Below are positions 1-8,362 of a DNA stretch of 32,850 bases, one piece after another. Origin of the DNA: Magnetovibrio sp. (lineage in GTDB: Bacteria > Pseudomonadota > Alphaproteobacteria > Rhodospirillales > Casp-alpha2); NCBI GenBank assembly GCA_002709525.1, contig PARE01000044.1, positions 5,381 through 38,230 of the forward strand, read 5' to 3'. Under the pieces are notes generated by a model. The model saw only the letters and a list, made by a program, of their open reading frames with translations, searched no databases and was not told where the DNA came from. Positions within the stretch are counted from its first letter, which is position 1. Each line of letters opens with the position of its first letter. The position numbers were made by a program, and so were the translations under genes.

Positions 1-1
1 A

Positions 2-301
2 GTAATAACCTTTAAGATTCCTGATGACATGACATACGAAAAACTTCTTGAAAATTACAAGGAAACGACCGGGAAGTGGCGTGGCGTCGAAGAACTAATT
101 CGAAAGAATTACATATACAATGAAAAAGAGCGGCTAGGTGGTGGCGTATACCATTGGAAGAACATCGAAGCTGCCGATTCCTGGCATGGTGAAGAGTGGA
201 GAGAATTCGTCCGGGAATTGTACGGAAACGACCCTGTTGTCCAAAGGTTTACCGTTCCCATCGTCGCCGATAATGAACTTTGCAAAACTATAGAGTTTTA
301 A
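2..301 (+). CDS. YdhR-like / ABM-fold monooxygenase, 5' end outside the window
   Basis: The reading frame is open to the left edge. The first ATG, at 29, is preceded in frame by codons for VITFKIPDD with no stop, so the gene very probably starts upstream and only its last ~99 codons are seen. The pattern GVEELIRKNYIYN...GGGVYHWKN...ADSWH...VPIVADN near the C-terminus matches small dimeric ferredoxin-like-fold proteins of the YdhR / antibiotic-biosynthesis-monooxygenase type, about 100 residues long. Members are thought to act on quinone-like or polyketide substrates or to be detoxifying; the substrate cannot be inferred here. The stop at 299-301 lies just before the in-frame ATG of the next gene at 301, suggesting co-transcription. 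Confidence 0.75.
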   Translation, partial: VITFKIPDDMTYEKLLENYKETTGKWRGVEELIRKNYIYNEKERLGGGVYHWKNIEAADSWHGEEWREFVRELYGNDPVVQRFTVPIVADNELCKTIEF

Positions 302-549
302 TGATTTGCTGTTCCATTGGTTCCACCAAGATCATCAAATATCATTTAGCCTTGAGCCAAATTTACCATTCAATCACGTGCTATTTCTGCTTTGAAACCT
401 TTGAGGTTGATCTGGAAGTAGACGATCATTTTAACGGTCATAATGATGAGATTTATGACTGCGTCGTGTGCTGCAATCCTAACAGGATTGAGTATGACGT
501 ATATGACGGTGAGGTAAGAGGCATTGTGGTTGGTGATGGCAATGAGTGA
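301..549 (+). CDS. CPXCG-type cysteine-rich small protein
   Basis: This is a short acidic protein with a CxxC pair (CYFC) and a second cysteine group (DCVVCC) about 40 residues later, followed by a hydrophobic C-terminal strand. The spacing and the 'DCxVCC-P' block match the CPXCG family of predicted zinc-ribbon proteins (about 60-70 aa). Here the usual Pro and Gly of CPxCG are Tyr and Phe. The start is uncertain. ATG 280 overlaps the upstream gene, ATG 301 coincides with its stop, and TTG 352 would give the usual family length beginning just before the first cysteine. I list the 301 start. The function of the family is unknown; metal binding is inferred from the cysteines. Confidence 0.65.
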   Translation: MICCSIGSTKIIKYHLALSQIYHSITCYFCFETFEVDLEVDDHFNGHNDEIYDCVVCCNPNRIEYDVYDGEVRGIVVGDGNE

Positions 550-563
550 CTATCATTAAATGA

Positions 564-908
564 TTAGAGGGATTTTAAACTGAAAAACGCAATATTATGA
601 TTTATAAATGTGAGGGTAGACTGAATGCTTTCTTGGTCACGTAATCGCTTAGCTGCCTCAGATATAAAGCGCTTAGGGTTTTCACGCGGATCGATCTCGT
701 TTGCGATAGACGCAACATCATTTGTCGCATTTATCAAGGAGGACTTCGCCTTTTGAAGTCTAGGTTCGGCCTTTTTCCATCCTGCTCTTAGTCCCGGAAC
801 AACATGCCCTTCAACGATCTTCGCCGCCTTGGCTTGGACCTCAGGTTTTTTTGCTAACTCTACGACAGTAACTTTAGCAATATTATAGAATAGTTTTGAA
901 ACAAGCAT
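564..908 (-). CDS. Hypothetical small alanine/lysine-rich protein
   Basis: A 114-residue frame from ATG 908 (a TTG 30 nt upstream is an alternative). The N-terminal part MLVSKLFYNIAKVTVVELAK is followed by an Ala/Lys/Glu-rich, helix-forming middle and a charged segment ENPKRFISEAAKRLRDQE. No catalytic motif, signal peptide or clear membrane span is visible. The regular amphipathic composition and the absence of a better frame on either strand suggest it is really coding. It is convergent with the CPXCG gene. I do not recognise the family. Confidence 0.45.
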   Translation of the reverse strand: MLVSKLFYNIAKVTVVELAKKPEVQAKAAKIVEGHVVPGLRAGWKKAEPRLQKAKSSLINATNDVASIANEIDPRENPKRFISEAAKRLRDQESIQSTLTFINHNIAFFSLKSL

Positions 909-1041
909 TGCTCTATTTCTGATCCTTAGCCGGTGCAATCATCATCATTTACGCTAAGTGAGGACGAGCATTGAGTGTGCAAGTGTTCATGATCACTTAA
1001 ATTCCTCTTTCTCTAGAAGCGGCCTTGATGATGTCGCAATA

Positions 1042-1896
1042 CTATATTTGTTGTGATTCAAATATCGACCTTTGACCTTTCAAGGGGGGTAAAGGGCAGG
1101 GTTCCATATCCATCTCTGGAAATTTGGGGTGCTTCCCGCGCACAATTGCACCGTTATATTGACTATCTTGGTTATAGGGCATGATCGGAAGGGAGGCTGC
1201 TTTTGAATACGCGAAGAGAAGAAGGGGCCGCGGCTTGATTGGATTTAAATTTGGTTGGGAACCATGGACTGCTCTGCAGTGATGTACGGTGACTGTCCCA
1301 ATCGACCCTGTATTGTATCTCGCCTTGCCCGTCGCAATGGCATCAAGATCATCATCGTTTATGAAGCCCTGCCATCTTCCATCGGGGTCATAATGATTGT
1401 AAATCGGACCTTTATGCGATCCGGGGATGACACCCATCGGGCCCATGGTTTCATCAATATGATCAAGAGCCACACCTATGGTTAGGACATTATACGAGGT
1501 GTGCGGCCAGAACGGGATATCTTGGTGCCATTTGACCTCTGCACCACCATCGGACCATTTATAATTTAGCTTTCCGTGATGAAACTTGACATTCGGTCCA
1601 AGAAGGTCCGCGGCCAAATCAGCGAACGGGCCCTGACTGGCCAACTCCCAGAACACTGGATCATAATCTTGCGGCTTCATAAGTCGGCGAAGACGCGGCT
1701 TTTCCACACTATGATCACTCTCTAAATCAAACCAATCGTTCGTTTTGCTCACACTTCGGCTATCCTCAATAGCACGGTCAGCCGCATTATTAAGTCGCGT
1801 TAACCACTCGTCGTTTATAAATCGCGGTAGAAATAAAAAACCATCACAATAAAAAGTCGCTCTTTGTTTTGTCGATAACAGGTTAAGTCTACTCAT
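1042..1896 (-). CDS. Phytanoyl-CoA dioxygenase (PhyH) family protein
   Basis: A 284-residue Fe(II)/2-oxoglutarate dioxygenase of the PhyH family. The iron-binding triad is visible: H124 and D126 in KWHQDIPFW, and the distal histidine H211 in VHHCRAVHGSQPN, with R223 in KPRPLLLF as the probable 2-oxoglutarate anchor. The segment GPMGVIPGSHKGP is the usual PhyH strand-turn. These enzymes hydroxylate unactivated C-H bonds of small acids, CoA esters or osmolytes; the substrate is not evident. The frame is open upstream to 1959, but ATG 1896 has AGAAGG 8 nt before it and fits family length, so I chose it. It is the most downstream minus-strand gene of the catabolic island, about 310 nt after the TcuA-like gene. 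Confidence 0.88.
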   Translation of the reverse strand: MSRLNLLSTKQRATFYCDGFLFLPRFINDEWLTRLNNAADRAIEDSRSVSKTNDWFDLESDHSVEKPRLRRLMKPQDYDPVFWELASQGPFADLAADLLGPNVKFHHGKLNYKWSDGGAEVKWHQDIPFWPHTSYNVLTIGVALDHIDETMGPMGVIPGSHKGPIYNHYDPDGRWQGFINDDDLDAIATGKARYNTGSIGTVTVHHCRAVHGSQPNLNPIKPRPLLLFAYSKAASLPIMPYNQDSQYNGAIVRGKHPKFPEMDMEPCPLPPLKGQRSIFESQQI

Positions 1897-2207
1897 TCTG
1901 TTTAACCTTCTCTCAAGCATACAGAACCTTTGCTCCGCTATTAAATAACACACTCCCACGTCTTGGTCTAAGCTGCAAAAGCCATCATTAGTTGCGCTTC
2001 AAGAAGCCTGACTGCTCATATGAGCATCGGAGCGCGGGCGTCTTAGGGCCTTGTCTAAGCTGGCGGGTTGCCATTCCGATTAATGCAGAATATCAGGCGA
2101 AACTCACTACATTGTATCCTAACTGTCGACTGAACAAACACCACCTATTCCCAGAGGTCGCTAGATCAGGGGCATTGGTCGTCGGCTAAGTCGAATAGCT
2201 CCAATGT
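1897..2207. other. Spacer between PhyH and TcuA-like genes
   Basis: This 311-base stretch has no convincing gene. It contains the perfect 14-bp palindrome described separately, and the 10-mer gtctaagctg occurs twice (1966-1975 and 2053-2062). A 65-codon plus-strand frame (1992-2189) has no ribosome-binding site and no recognisable content. The spacer is long enough to hold a separate promoter for the PhyH gene. Confidence 0.5.
2013..2026. repeat. 14-bp perfect palindrome, possible operator
   Basis: TGCTCATATGAGCA reads identically on both strands. It lies about 117 bases upstream of the PhyH start in the PhyH/TcuA-like spacer, a position compatible with binding by a dimeric transcription factor. 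No regulator gene is encoded nearby, so the role is only inferred. Confidence 0.35.
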
Positions 2208-3695
2208 TTAACTTCTTCGTGCAGCCTCGCCTGCAGATGTGCCTGCTAAGCGCCCAAAAACAGAACCAGAGGTCAACCCTGTACCACCAGGATAATTAAA
2301 GAAGAACAGTCCTCCAACGAGTTCACCGGCAGCATAAAGACCTGGAATTGGATGCATATCTACATCCATCACTTGGCCTGACTGTGGATCTATTTTAAGG
2401 CCGCCAAATGTAAAAGTGATACCACAAGTAATTTGATATGCCTCATAGGGAGGGTGATCTAATTTATTTGCCCAGTTCGTTTTTGGAACATCTAAGCCTC
2501 GCGTGCCGCGGCCATCTAATATCGTGGGATCAAAATGAACTTCATCCATCACCGCATCGTTAAAGTTTTCAATAGTTCTAATAAACTCACTGGAATTGAC
2601 TCCAGCCAGCTTTGTAGAAAGCTCCTCGATGCTATCAGCTGTCACCTTGGTAATTTGTCTGATTCGATACTCATCACGAAGCTTATCAGTAACTTTCTGG
2701 TCAAATACTTGCCAAGCTAATTGGTTTGGTTGTTTAAGAATTTCCGCGCCATACTTTGCATATGTATAATTGCGAAAATCTGCACCCTCATCAATAAATC
2801 GCTTACCGTCGGCGTTTACTATAATCCCGAGTGGATAACTATGTTTCTGGAAATTATCGCCAACTTCCAAGTCTCCATATGGTGGCGCATTGAAGTCCCA
2901 ACCCACAGAGTGGCACCCAGACCAATTACCGTATGGCATAGCACCGATATCAAGGGCCATCCGAATTCCATCGCCAGTGTTGTATTTGGTTCCACGGACT
3001 TTAGCGAGTTCCCATCCAGGCCCAAGATAACGAGAGCGCATTTCCGCGTTGGCTTCGAAACCTCCGGCAGCAAGCACCACAGATTTGGACCTTATTTCGC
3101 GGATCTTGCCCTTCTCCTTGACCTTGACGCCCAAAACTTTTTCACCGTCATAAATTAGTGAAAGCACACGAGTCTCAAAAAGCACCTCAACCCCGGCCTC
3201 TCGAGCAATTTTAAGCTCAGTCTCTACCAGACCGGGGCCACCGCCCCATGCTTCAACACAAAGACCACCCCAAAATTTATATTTTCCGTCTACCTTGAAA
3301 GCCTGTCGACCATAACTCGGTTGGAAACGTACACCCTTTCCTTTCATCCATTGAAGAGTTGAAAGACTGTGGGTAACGAGCACTTCTACTAAATCTGCAT
3401 CGCATCGAAAGTTCGTTACGCGGTACATATCGTCATAAAAGTCATCCGCCGTATATATGCCGAAATCTGTGTTCTCACGTTCCTCCGGATTTATATCAAT
3501 TATTGTTTCGAGGTCTTGAAGACCGTGATGTGCAAATCGAATTGCACCTGCGGTGTATCTGCTATTACCGCCAAAATCTTCATCGGGCGCTCTTTCGAGA
3601 ACAGCAACTTTGGCATTTTTGTCTATTGCGGCAGCAAGAGCTGAGCAAAACGCAGCGTTGCCTGCACCAACCACAATCACGTCATAGTCATTCAT
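2208..3695 (-). CDS. FAD-dependent dehydrogenase, TcuA (tricarballylate dehydrogenase)-like
   Basis: A 495-residue flavoprotein of the fumarate reductase / 3-ketosteroid dehydrogenase superfamily. The N-terminus has the FAD dinucleotide motif VVGAGNAAFCSALAAA and the flavin-contact segment FGGNSRYTAGAIRF, which is characteristic of TcuA-type proteins. The C-terminal FAD-capping motif is GLYAAGELVGG...NYPGGTGLTSGSVFGR. TcuA oxidises tricarballylate to cis-aconitate; related enzymes introduce C=C bonds into other polycarboxylates. The usual partner TcuB (Fe-S/heme electron-transfer protein) and TcuC transporter are not present, so electron acceptor and substrate are open. ATG 3695 has a GGA 9 nt upstream. 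The neighbouring LeuC/LeuD-type hydratase would be a logical next enzyme. Confidence 0.8.
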   Translation of the reverse strand: MNDYDVIVVGAGNAAFCSALAAAIDKNAKVAVLERAPDEDFGGNSRYTAGAIRFAHHGLQDLETIIDINPEERENTDFGIYTADDFYDDMYRVTNFRCDADLVEVLVTHSLSTLQWMKGKGVRFQPSYGRQAFKVDGKYKFWGGLCVEAWGGGPGLVETELKIAREAGVEVLFETRVLSLIYDGEKVLGVKVKEKGKIREIRSKSVVLAAGGFEANAEMRSRYLGPGWELAKVRGTKYNTGDGIRMALDIGAMPYGNWSGCHSVGWDFNAPPYGDLEVGDNFQKHSYPLGIIVNADGKRFIDEGADFRNYTYAKYGAEILKQPNQLAWQVFDQKVTDKLRDEYRIRQITKVTADSIEELSTKLAGVNSSEFIRTIENFNDAVMDEVHFDPTILDGRGTRGLDVPKTNWANKLDHPPYEAYQITCGITFTFGGLKIDPQSGQVMDVDMHPIPGLYAAGELVGGLFFFNYPGGTGLTSGSVFGRLAGTSAGEAARRS

Positions 3696-3994
3696 TATAA
3701 TTCATCCAATCAAAACACTCAGATTTTCAATGGTGCAGCACTCATATTGTGACGTATTGGATCAAATTTGAACCAAGCGATCAATATGGTCTACCTCGTT
3801 TTTTTGGTAATGTGCGCGTTTTAATCACTGTCAGGTTTGGGTTAGGGACAACCGCTGTTACCGTATGGGTGTTTAAGCTACCATCGCGGATTTATTTTCT
3901 ATTAAAGCTTAGCGGTACGGGCAAGCTGAGATGGATTGACATAGATTTTAAAGCTATTGCTATAGGTGATTGAAATTCCGCCAGGTCATACGAG
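3696..3994. other. Divergent intergenic region (TcuA-like / YHYH genes)
   Basis: About 300 bases between the divergent starts of the TcuA-like gene and the YHYH gene. It should hold both promoters. A 74-codon plus-strand frame (3749-3973) has no ribosome-binding site or family signature and I regard it as chance. No strong inverted repeat was seen. Confidence 0.45.
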
Positions 3995-4794
3995 ATGAAA
4001 AGTCCGCTTAAATTAGTTGTCTTTGCAACAATGTCATTTGCATTAATGCTGCAGGCTTGGGGCGCCAGTAACAATAAGGTCAGTATATCAACAAAAATGG
4101 AAAGCGATGTTTTTCGGCTAATGGAATTCCGGATCACCCAACAGGGAAGTTTCCCAATCGTGGAAATCCAAATGTTATCAGGGCACAGGATATCAATATT
4201 TGCATCACGATGAAGCCCAGAAAAGGTACGGTTCCCAAGCCGATAAAAGGAATCATGGGTATAGCAATAAATGGTGTACCGTTTCGGCCAAATACAGCCG
4301 GGTTTTGGGATCCAAGCGCGCGACATGGTCACAGTCGTCGCGGTAATAAACACTGGAGCCTGGAAATATTTGGCACCCCTGTAAAACTAGGACTTGATTC
4401 ACACAATGCCCACGTGGGGAGAGGCGGCATGTATCATTACCACGGAATTGCGCAAAGCCTGACAAGAACTTCTGGTACTTCTCTTGTTGGTTATGCGGGA
4501 GATGGTTTTAAAATCTACTATCGTCCCATTAAAATCTACTATCGTCCCAGTGAGAAGAAATCGGGCTGGCGACTTAAGAAGGGGACGCGCCCGATTGGAG
4601 GACCACCTGGCGTTTATAACGGATTATACAATGAGGACTATGAATATGTTGGAGATGAAAATGCACTTGACCGATGCAATGGTGCCCATACAGATGAAGA
4701 TTATGCATACTTTATAACGGACAATTACCCATTTTTACCTCGATGTTTATACGGAGATATCAGCTCTTATGTTAACAGAAGGGAGCATCGATAA
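3995..4794 (+). pseudogene. YHYH-domain exported protein, split by a one-base frameshift
   Basis: Two frames together encode one protein. The first (from ATG 3995) starts with a clear Sec signal peptide (MKSPLKLVVFATMSFALMLQAWGA) and reads NNKVSISTK up to an A5 run at 4093-4097. After that run the sensible sequence continues in the other frame: NGKRCFSANGIPDHPTGKFP..., joining in frame with the second part that ends at 4794. That part has the hallmark GMYHYHGI and the ending DRCNGAH...YFITDNYPFLPRCLYG, both typical of YHYH proteins. Adding one A to the run would restore about 267 codons. YHYH proteins are exported and of unknown function; the histidines may bind metal. The stretch also contains an in-frame 21-bp tandem duplication. 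The break could be a real mutation, a sequencing error or slippage. Confidence 0.8.
4510..4549 (+). repeat. 21-bp-period tandem duplication inside the YHYH gene
   Basis: The 19-mer AAAATCTACTATCGTCCCA occurs at 4510-4528 and again at 4531-4549, period 21. It keeps the frame and makes the protein read KIYYRPIKIYYRP, a seven-residue duplication that looks recent because the copies are identical. Confidence 0.85.
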
Positions 4795-4837
4795 AGAATT
4801 ATTCGACGCGATGAGCCATATGATGACTTGGGCTTCA

Positions 4838-5344
4838 CTATTCGGCATCCTCTAAAAGCCCCTCTGACTGCAACATTGGGATCACACCGCCGGCCTCAGC
4901 AATTTCCAATAAGGGTTGCGGGAGAGCACTACCAGAAATCCCATTAGCCTTGGTTAAATTTTGAACGCTTCCAGATTGCCAATCTACCAAAATGCGATCC
5001 CCGTCACTTATTCCGGTGGTAGCCCCGAGACAGGTCAGAACGTGGACTCCATAGTTGACACAATTGCGCATACCTAGACCATTGAAAGTAGAAGCGATTA
5101 CACCAGCAACCCCGAGATGAGCGAAAACTTTTCCTATAGGCCTTGCTGAGCCCAGACCAAAGTTCGTCCCGGCGACGATAATGTCGCCAGGCTGGACTTT
5201 ATCGCTCCAACCTGGACGATTAGCAGAAAAGCAATACTTGCTTTGCTCCTCAACCGGCAAAAGAAATGCCATGCCTGGCAAAATTAGATCCGTATTAATA
5301 TCATCTCCAAAGACCCAGGCGATCCCCTCATTTTTCAGAGCCAT
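4838..5344 (-). CDS. LeuD/aconitase-swivel-type hydro-lyase small subunit
   Basis: A 168-residue small subunit of the 3-isopropylmalate dehydratase / homoaconitase family. The swivelling-domain signatures are present: WVFGDDINTDLILPG at the N-terminus and the substrate-loop GTNFGLGSARP, where the usual Ser-Ser-Arg region reads GSARP. It partners the large subunit encoded immediately upstream, whose stop ends 2 nt before this ATG, so the two are cotranscribed. The length fits the short LeuD2/DmdB/HACN type rather than the long bacterial LeuD. Because leucine genes (leuA, leuB) are absent and catabolic genes surround it, I expect a degradative hydratase/dehydratase rather than leucine biosynthesis. 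Confidence 0.82.
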   Translation of the reverse strand: MALKNEGIAWVFGDDINTDLILPGMAFLLPVEEQSKYCFSANRPGWSDKVQPGDIIVAGTNFGLGSARPIGKVFAHLGVAGVIASTFNGLGMRNCVNYGVHVLTCLGATTGISDGDRILVDWQSGSVQNLTKANGISGSALPQPLLEIAEAGGVIPMLQSEGLLEDAE

Positions 5345-5346
5345 GT

Positions 5347-6594
5347 CTAAAGATCTCGCGGATCTGTAATGAAACCGCGAACTGCAGACGCTGCAACAGT
5401 GGCCGGCGAGCCCAGATAGATCTCTGCTTCAGAGCTCCCCATTCGGCCCTGGAAATTTCGGGTACTTGCGGTGATGCAAACTTCGCCGTCACCAAGAACG
5501 CCCATGTGACCACCATAACAAGCACCGCAGGTCGAATTAGTTACAACGGCTCCCGCACTCATTAGGGTCTCGACATAACCCTTAGCGAGGGCTTCTTGCA
5601 GAACTTTTTGGCTACCAGGGGTGACGATCATTCTCACGCCCGGCGCTACTTGCCGGCCTGACATAATTTCTGCAGCCACCTCAAAATCTTCGATACGGCC
5701 ATTAGCGCAAGATCCAATGAAGGCTTGATCTATCCTGGTTTCAGCAAGCAAATTGGCTTCAGTTGCGTTATGCGCAACCTTATGCGGAAGCACAACCAAA
5801 GGTTCAATTTTAGAAATATCGATCCGAATAACTTCGTCGTAGGCAGCATCTGGATCAGGATCTACGGGTTCATAACCTTTGGATGCACGGCCATTAAGAT
5901 ATTTGCGTAAGATATCATCATGTCGAAATAGTGAAAATTCTGCCGAAAGCTCTGCAGATAGAGTTGCCAATGTGAAACGGCCTTGCATTGGCATTGCGGC
6001 AACCGCATCGCCATCCCATTCCAGGTTCTTGCCAGGAAAGGCGCCATAAACATTAGCGATGTGATGGAGAATATCGCGAGCATAAACCCGCTCATTTAAA
6101 TTGCCGTCGAGGATAAGCTTGACGGTTGGGCCAACCATGTACCAGGCTTGCCCTTTACAAAGCGCGTACATCATGTCTGCAAGTCCGAGACCACGTGCTA
6201 AGCAATTAAGTGCTCCTGAGGAACACGAATGTGAGTCATCGCAAGCAATTGTCATACCCGGCAACGCAAGGCCCTCCTCACCAAGAATGACATGCGCGAT
6301 GCCGTGCCGGCCCTCCGCAAAGAATTTCTCTATTTCAAATTTTTCAACAAATTGTCGCATGCGCCGCATTGCGTTTGCAGCAGAAATACTAGGTGCTGGT
6401 ACCGTATGATCGGCTACCACTACGATCTTATCCGGGTCAAAAATACTTTTTGGTACTTGGTGACCATCGGTAATTCCAAATACAATATCAAGGTCGACGA
6501 CTAGGTCGAGATCCGCCATGACAATATCACCAGGCGCAATCTCTTTCTTACCGGAATGTGCCGAGAGGATTTTCTCTGTAATCGTGTGACCCAT
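5347..6594 (-). CDS. LeuC/homoaconitase-type hydro-lyase large subunit
   Basis: A 415-residue aconitase-superfamily large subunit of the short LeuC2/HACN/DmdA kind. The three [4Fe-4S] cysteines are visible: C296 in GSCANGR and C356 and C359 in STCGACYGG. Other family blocks are DSHSCSSGALNC and SSEAEIYLGSPATVAASAV. The enzyme should hydrate or dehydrate a polycarboxylate (isopropylmalate, homoaconitate, dimethylmalate, citramalate or aconitate type). The frame is open to 6660, but ATG 6594 has AAGG 8 nt upstream and starts at the conserved MGHTITEKIL, so I chose it. It heads the LeuC-LeuD pair after a long AT-rich spacer that probably carries the promoter. Confidence 0.87.
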   Translation of the reverse strand: MGHTITEKILSAHSGKKEIAPGDIVMADLDLVVDLDIVFGITDGHQVPKSIFDPDKIVVVADHTVPAPSISAANAMRRMRQFVEKFEIEKFFAEGRHGIAHVILGEEGLALPGMTIACDDSHSCSSGALNCLARGLGLADMMYALCKGQAWYMVGPTVKLILDGNLNERVYARDILHHIANVYGAFPGKNLEWDGDAVAAMPMQGRFTLATLSAELSAEFSLFRHDDILRKYLNGRASKGYEPVDPDPDAAYDEVIRIDISKIEPLVVLPHKVAHNATEANLLAETRIDQAFIGSCANGRIEDFEVAAEIMSGRQVAPGVRMIVTPGSQKVLQEALAKGYVETLMSAGAVVTNSTCGACYGGHMGVLGDGEVCITASTRNFQGRMGSSEAEIYLGSPATVAASAVRGFITDPRDL

Positions 6595-7132
6595 GATACA
6601 TACCTTGACTATCTTTTTTATTTCTGACGAAACCACCGAATATCTCAATACGCACGACAAGTCAGATAAAATTAACGCATTATTTATTGTTCTTTAATGA
6701 ATAGTTTCTTTGAGACTGCCAACAAATATATTCCTTTCTAATATCCCGTGTTTGCATTAGCCCTAAGAGTAGAGTCGAATATTATTCCATCCTACTTTAT
6801 AGAAAATGAAGAAAATATGCAAAACATGAGGGGAAATAGGATAATAATAAAGCTTTATTTAAAAAATATATTTATAATAATTAAACCTTAAATAATTGAT
6901 ATATAAATACATAAACAAGGAAATGTCTTTAAATGTAATCAACTAACTCTATTTTATTGAGTCTTAGAAGAATCGCAAATAAGATTATTCAAATAGCTCG
7001 TATCTTTTTCTTAGTGCGCATTCAGGAACAATCTAAATTAAACATATGATAGATTAAAATTGGTTTGGGAATATGATGTCTCACTTCTGTCTGTTATTCG
7101 TGAGGGTTGAGCATTGTAAAGTTACAGATCTA
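6595..7132. other. Strongly AT-rich spacer without genes
   Basis: About 540 bases with no supportable gene on either strand. The core, roughly 6660-6990, is almost entirely A and T with many short runs such as ttatttaaaaaatatattt. It lies between the MFS gene (ending at 7133) and the LeuC-type gene, so it should contain that gene's promoter and any terminator of the MFS transcript. No clear hairpin with a U-tract was seen. Its composition would also suit a xenogeneic-silencing or IHF-type binding region; this is inference only. Confidence 0.5.
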
Positions 7133-8362
7133 TTATTGTCGTGCGCGAAGGGCCAGTAGCAAGAGCAAGAGAATAACACTCATCCCCGTAAGCATGTACA
7201 GTGCGGCTGAAAAGCCGCCACTTAAATCAGAGACTACTCCGACTAATACGGGGCCGCCGACACCACCAACTTCGGCCGCGGAAAAAAACATGCCTCCAGC
7301 AACCCCGGCACGCTCCGTGCCAACACCCGGGATATCCAACAACACTAAAATAGAGAGTGTCATAGCACTACCTCGCGCAATGCCTTGAACAATCAATCCC
7401 ACTGTCAACCAAAGCCCGTCAAATGCTTGCAACATGATTGATGAAGCACCAAAACATAGAAATAGAAAGCCTAAAATCCATACCCGTCTCATGGGAACGG
7501 CAAGTCTGGGAATTGCGAGCGAAGACAGAACGGAGAACACGACAGGAATGGATGCCAAGTAACCCGCCGTGGTCGCATCAATGCCCTTGGATCGTAGAAT
7601 TTCCGGCAGCCAATTATTCATACTGTGATTGCAAAAGAAAATACCAATGCTAATCGCTAACACGATTTGAAAAGCTGGAATGCGAATGAGGCGCTTGAAG
7701 TTCTCCTTTTGCGACCCGCTTGGCTTGGTGCTGAGTTCACCTTCCACTTTTTTACAGCCTGGATGCGCTGTGATCAGCCACCAAACGAGACTTGAGGCAG
7801 CAATAAAAACGGCATAAAGAAGCATAACAGCGCGCCAATCCCCATTCATTATTGGCATGAACAGCCCATTAGTCAAAGAAAGCCCAGACATGGAACCAAG
7901 CATCGGTGCTGTCATATAAATTCCCATTGCCATGCCGCGACCACTACCCTCAAACCAAAGATTTATCGTCTTAGGTGCGCCAACTGAGACTAATGGGCCC
8001 CCTAAACCAAACACAGCTACCGCCAGAAACAAGCTTGCATAGTCAACAGCCTGAGAGCGCAGCACAACCGATACGGCTATCATTATAAAAGCTAGCATCA
8101 GACCCCGCCTAATCCCTGTCCGATCCAGAAGAATTCCAAGCGGAACGGCGGACCCGATATAGACAAGCTGCCAGGCGCCAAGTACTCCCCCCATCTGAGA
8201 ACGACTGAGACCAAGTTCAGTTGAGATTTCCGCAACCAATGGCGCTAAACTGACGATGGTCAGTCCAAAGCAATAATAGGCAAGCCAAACCCCGGCCAAG
8301 ACCGCCCAACGGAGCGGACTACTGCTAGCCTCAAAGCTTGATATATCTTCTCTATCGTTCAC
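7133..8362 (-). CDS. MFS transporter
   Basis: A 409-residue protein with about twelve hydrophobic segments. The MFS signature between TM2 and TM3 is seen as GILLDRTGIRRG. A short cytoplasmic loop (CKKVEGELSTKPSGSQKENFK) separates the two six-helix halves, and a second GAPKTINLWFEG block lies near TM4-5. It resembles MFS members that move small organic anions. The GTG start at 8362 has only a weak upstream Shine-Dalgarno. Placed between the LeuCD-type and the lyase/CoA-transferase genes, it is the obvious candidate importer of the pathway's substrate, although that is contextual. It contains no tcuC-specific mark that I can see. Confidence 0.85.
   Translation of the reverse strand: MNDREDISSFEASSSPLRWAVLAGVWLAYYCFGLTIVSLAPLVAEISTELGLSRSQMGGVLGAWQLVYIGSAVPLGILLDRTGIRRGLMLAFIMIAVSVVLRSQAVDYASLFLAVAVFGLGGPLVSVGAPKTINLWFEGSGRGMAMGIYMTAPMLGSMSGLSLTNGLFMPIMNGDWRAVMLLYAVFIAASSLVWWLITAHPGCKKVEGELSTKPSGSQKENFKRLIRIPAFQIVLAISIGIFFCNHSMNNWLPEILRSKGIDATTAGYLASIPVVFSVLSSLAIPRLAVPMRRVWILGFLFLCFGASSIMLQAFDGLWLTVGLIVQGIARGSAMTLSILVLLDIPGVGTERAGVAGGMFFSAAEVGGVGGPVLVGVVSDLSGGFSAALYMLTGMSVILLLLLLALRARQ

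Noticed and set aside
1992-2189. 65-codon plus-strand frame in the PhyH/TcuA spacer
   Set aside because: No ribosome-binding site, no recognisable motif, and the opposite strand reads equally well in pieces; treated as chance.
3749-3973. 74-codon plus-strand frame before the YHYH gene
   Set aside because: Lies in a divergent promoter region, lacks a ribosome-binding site and has no family features.
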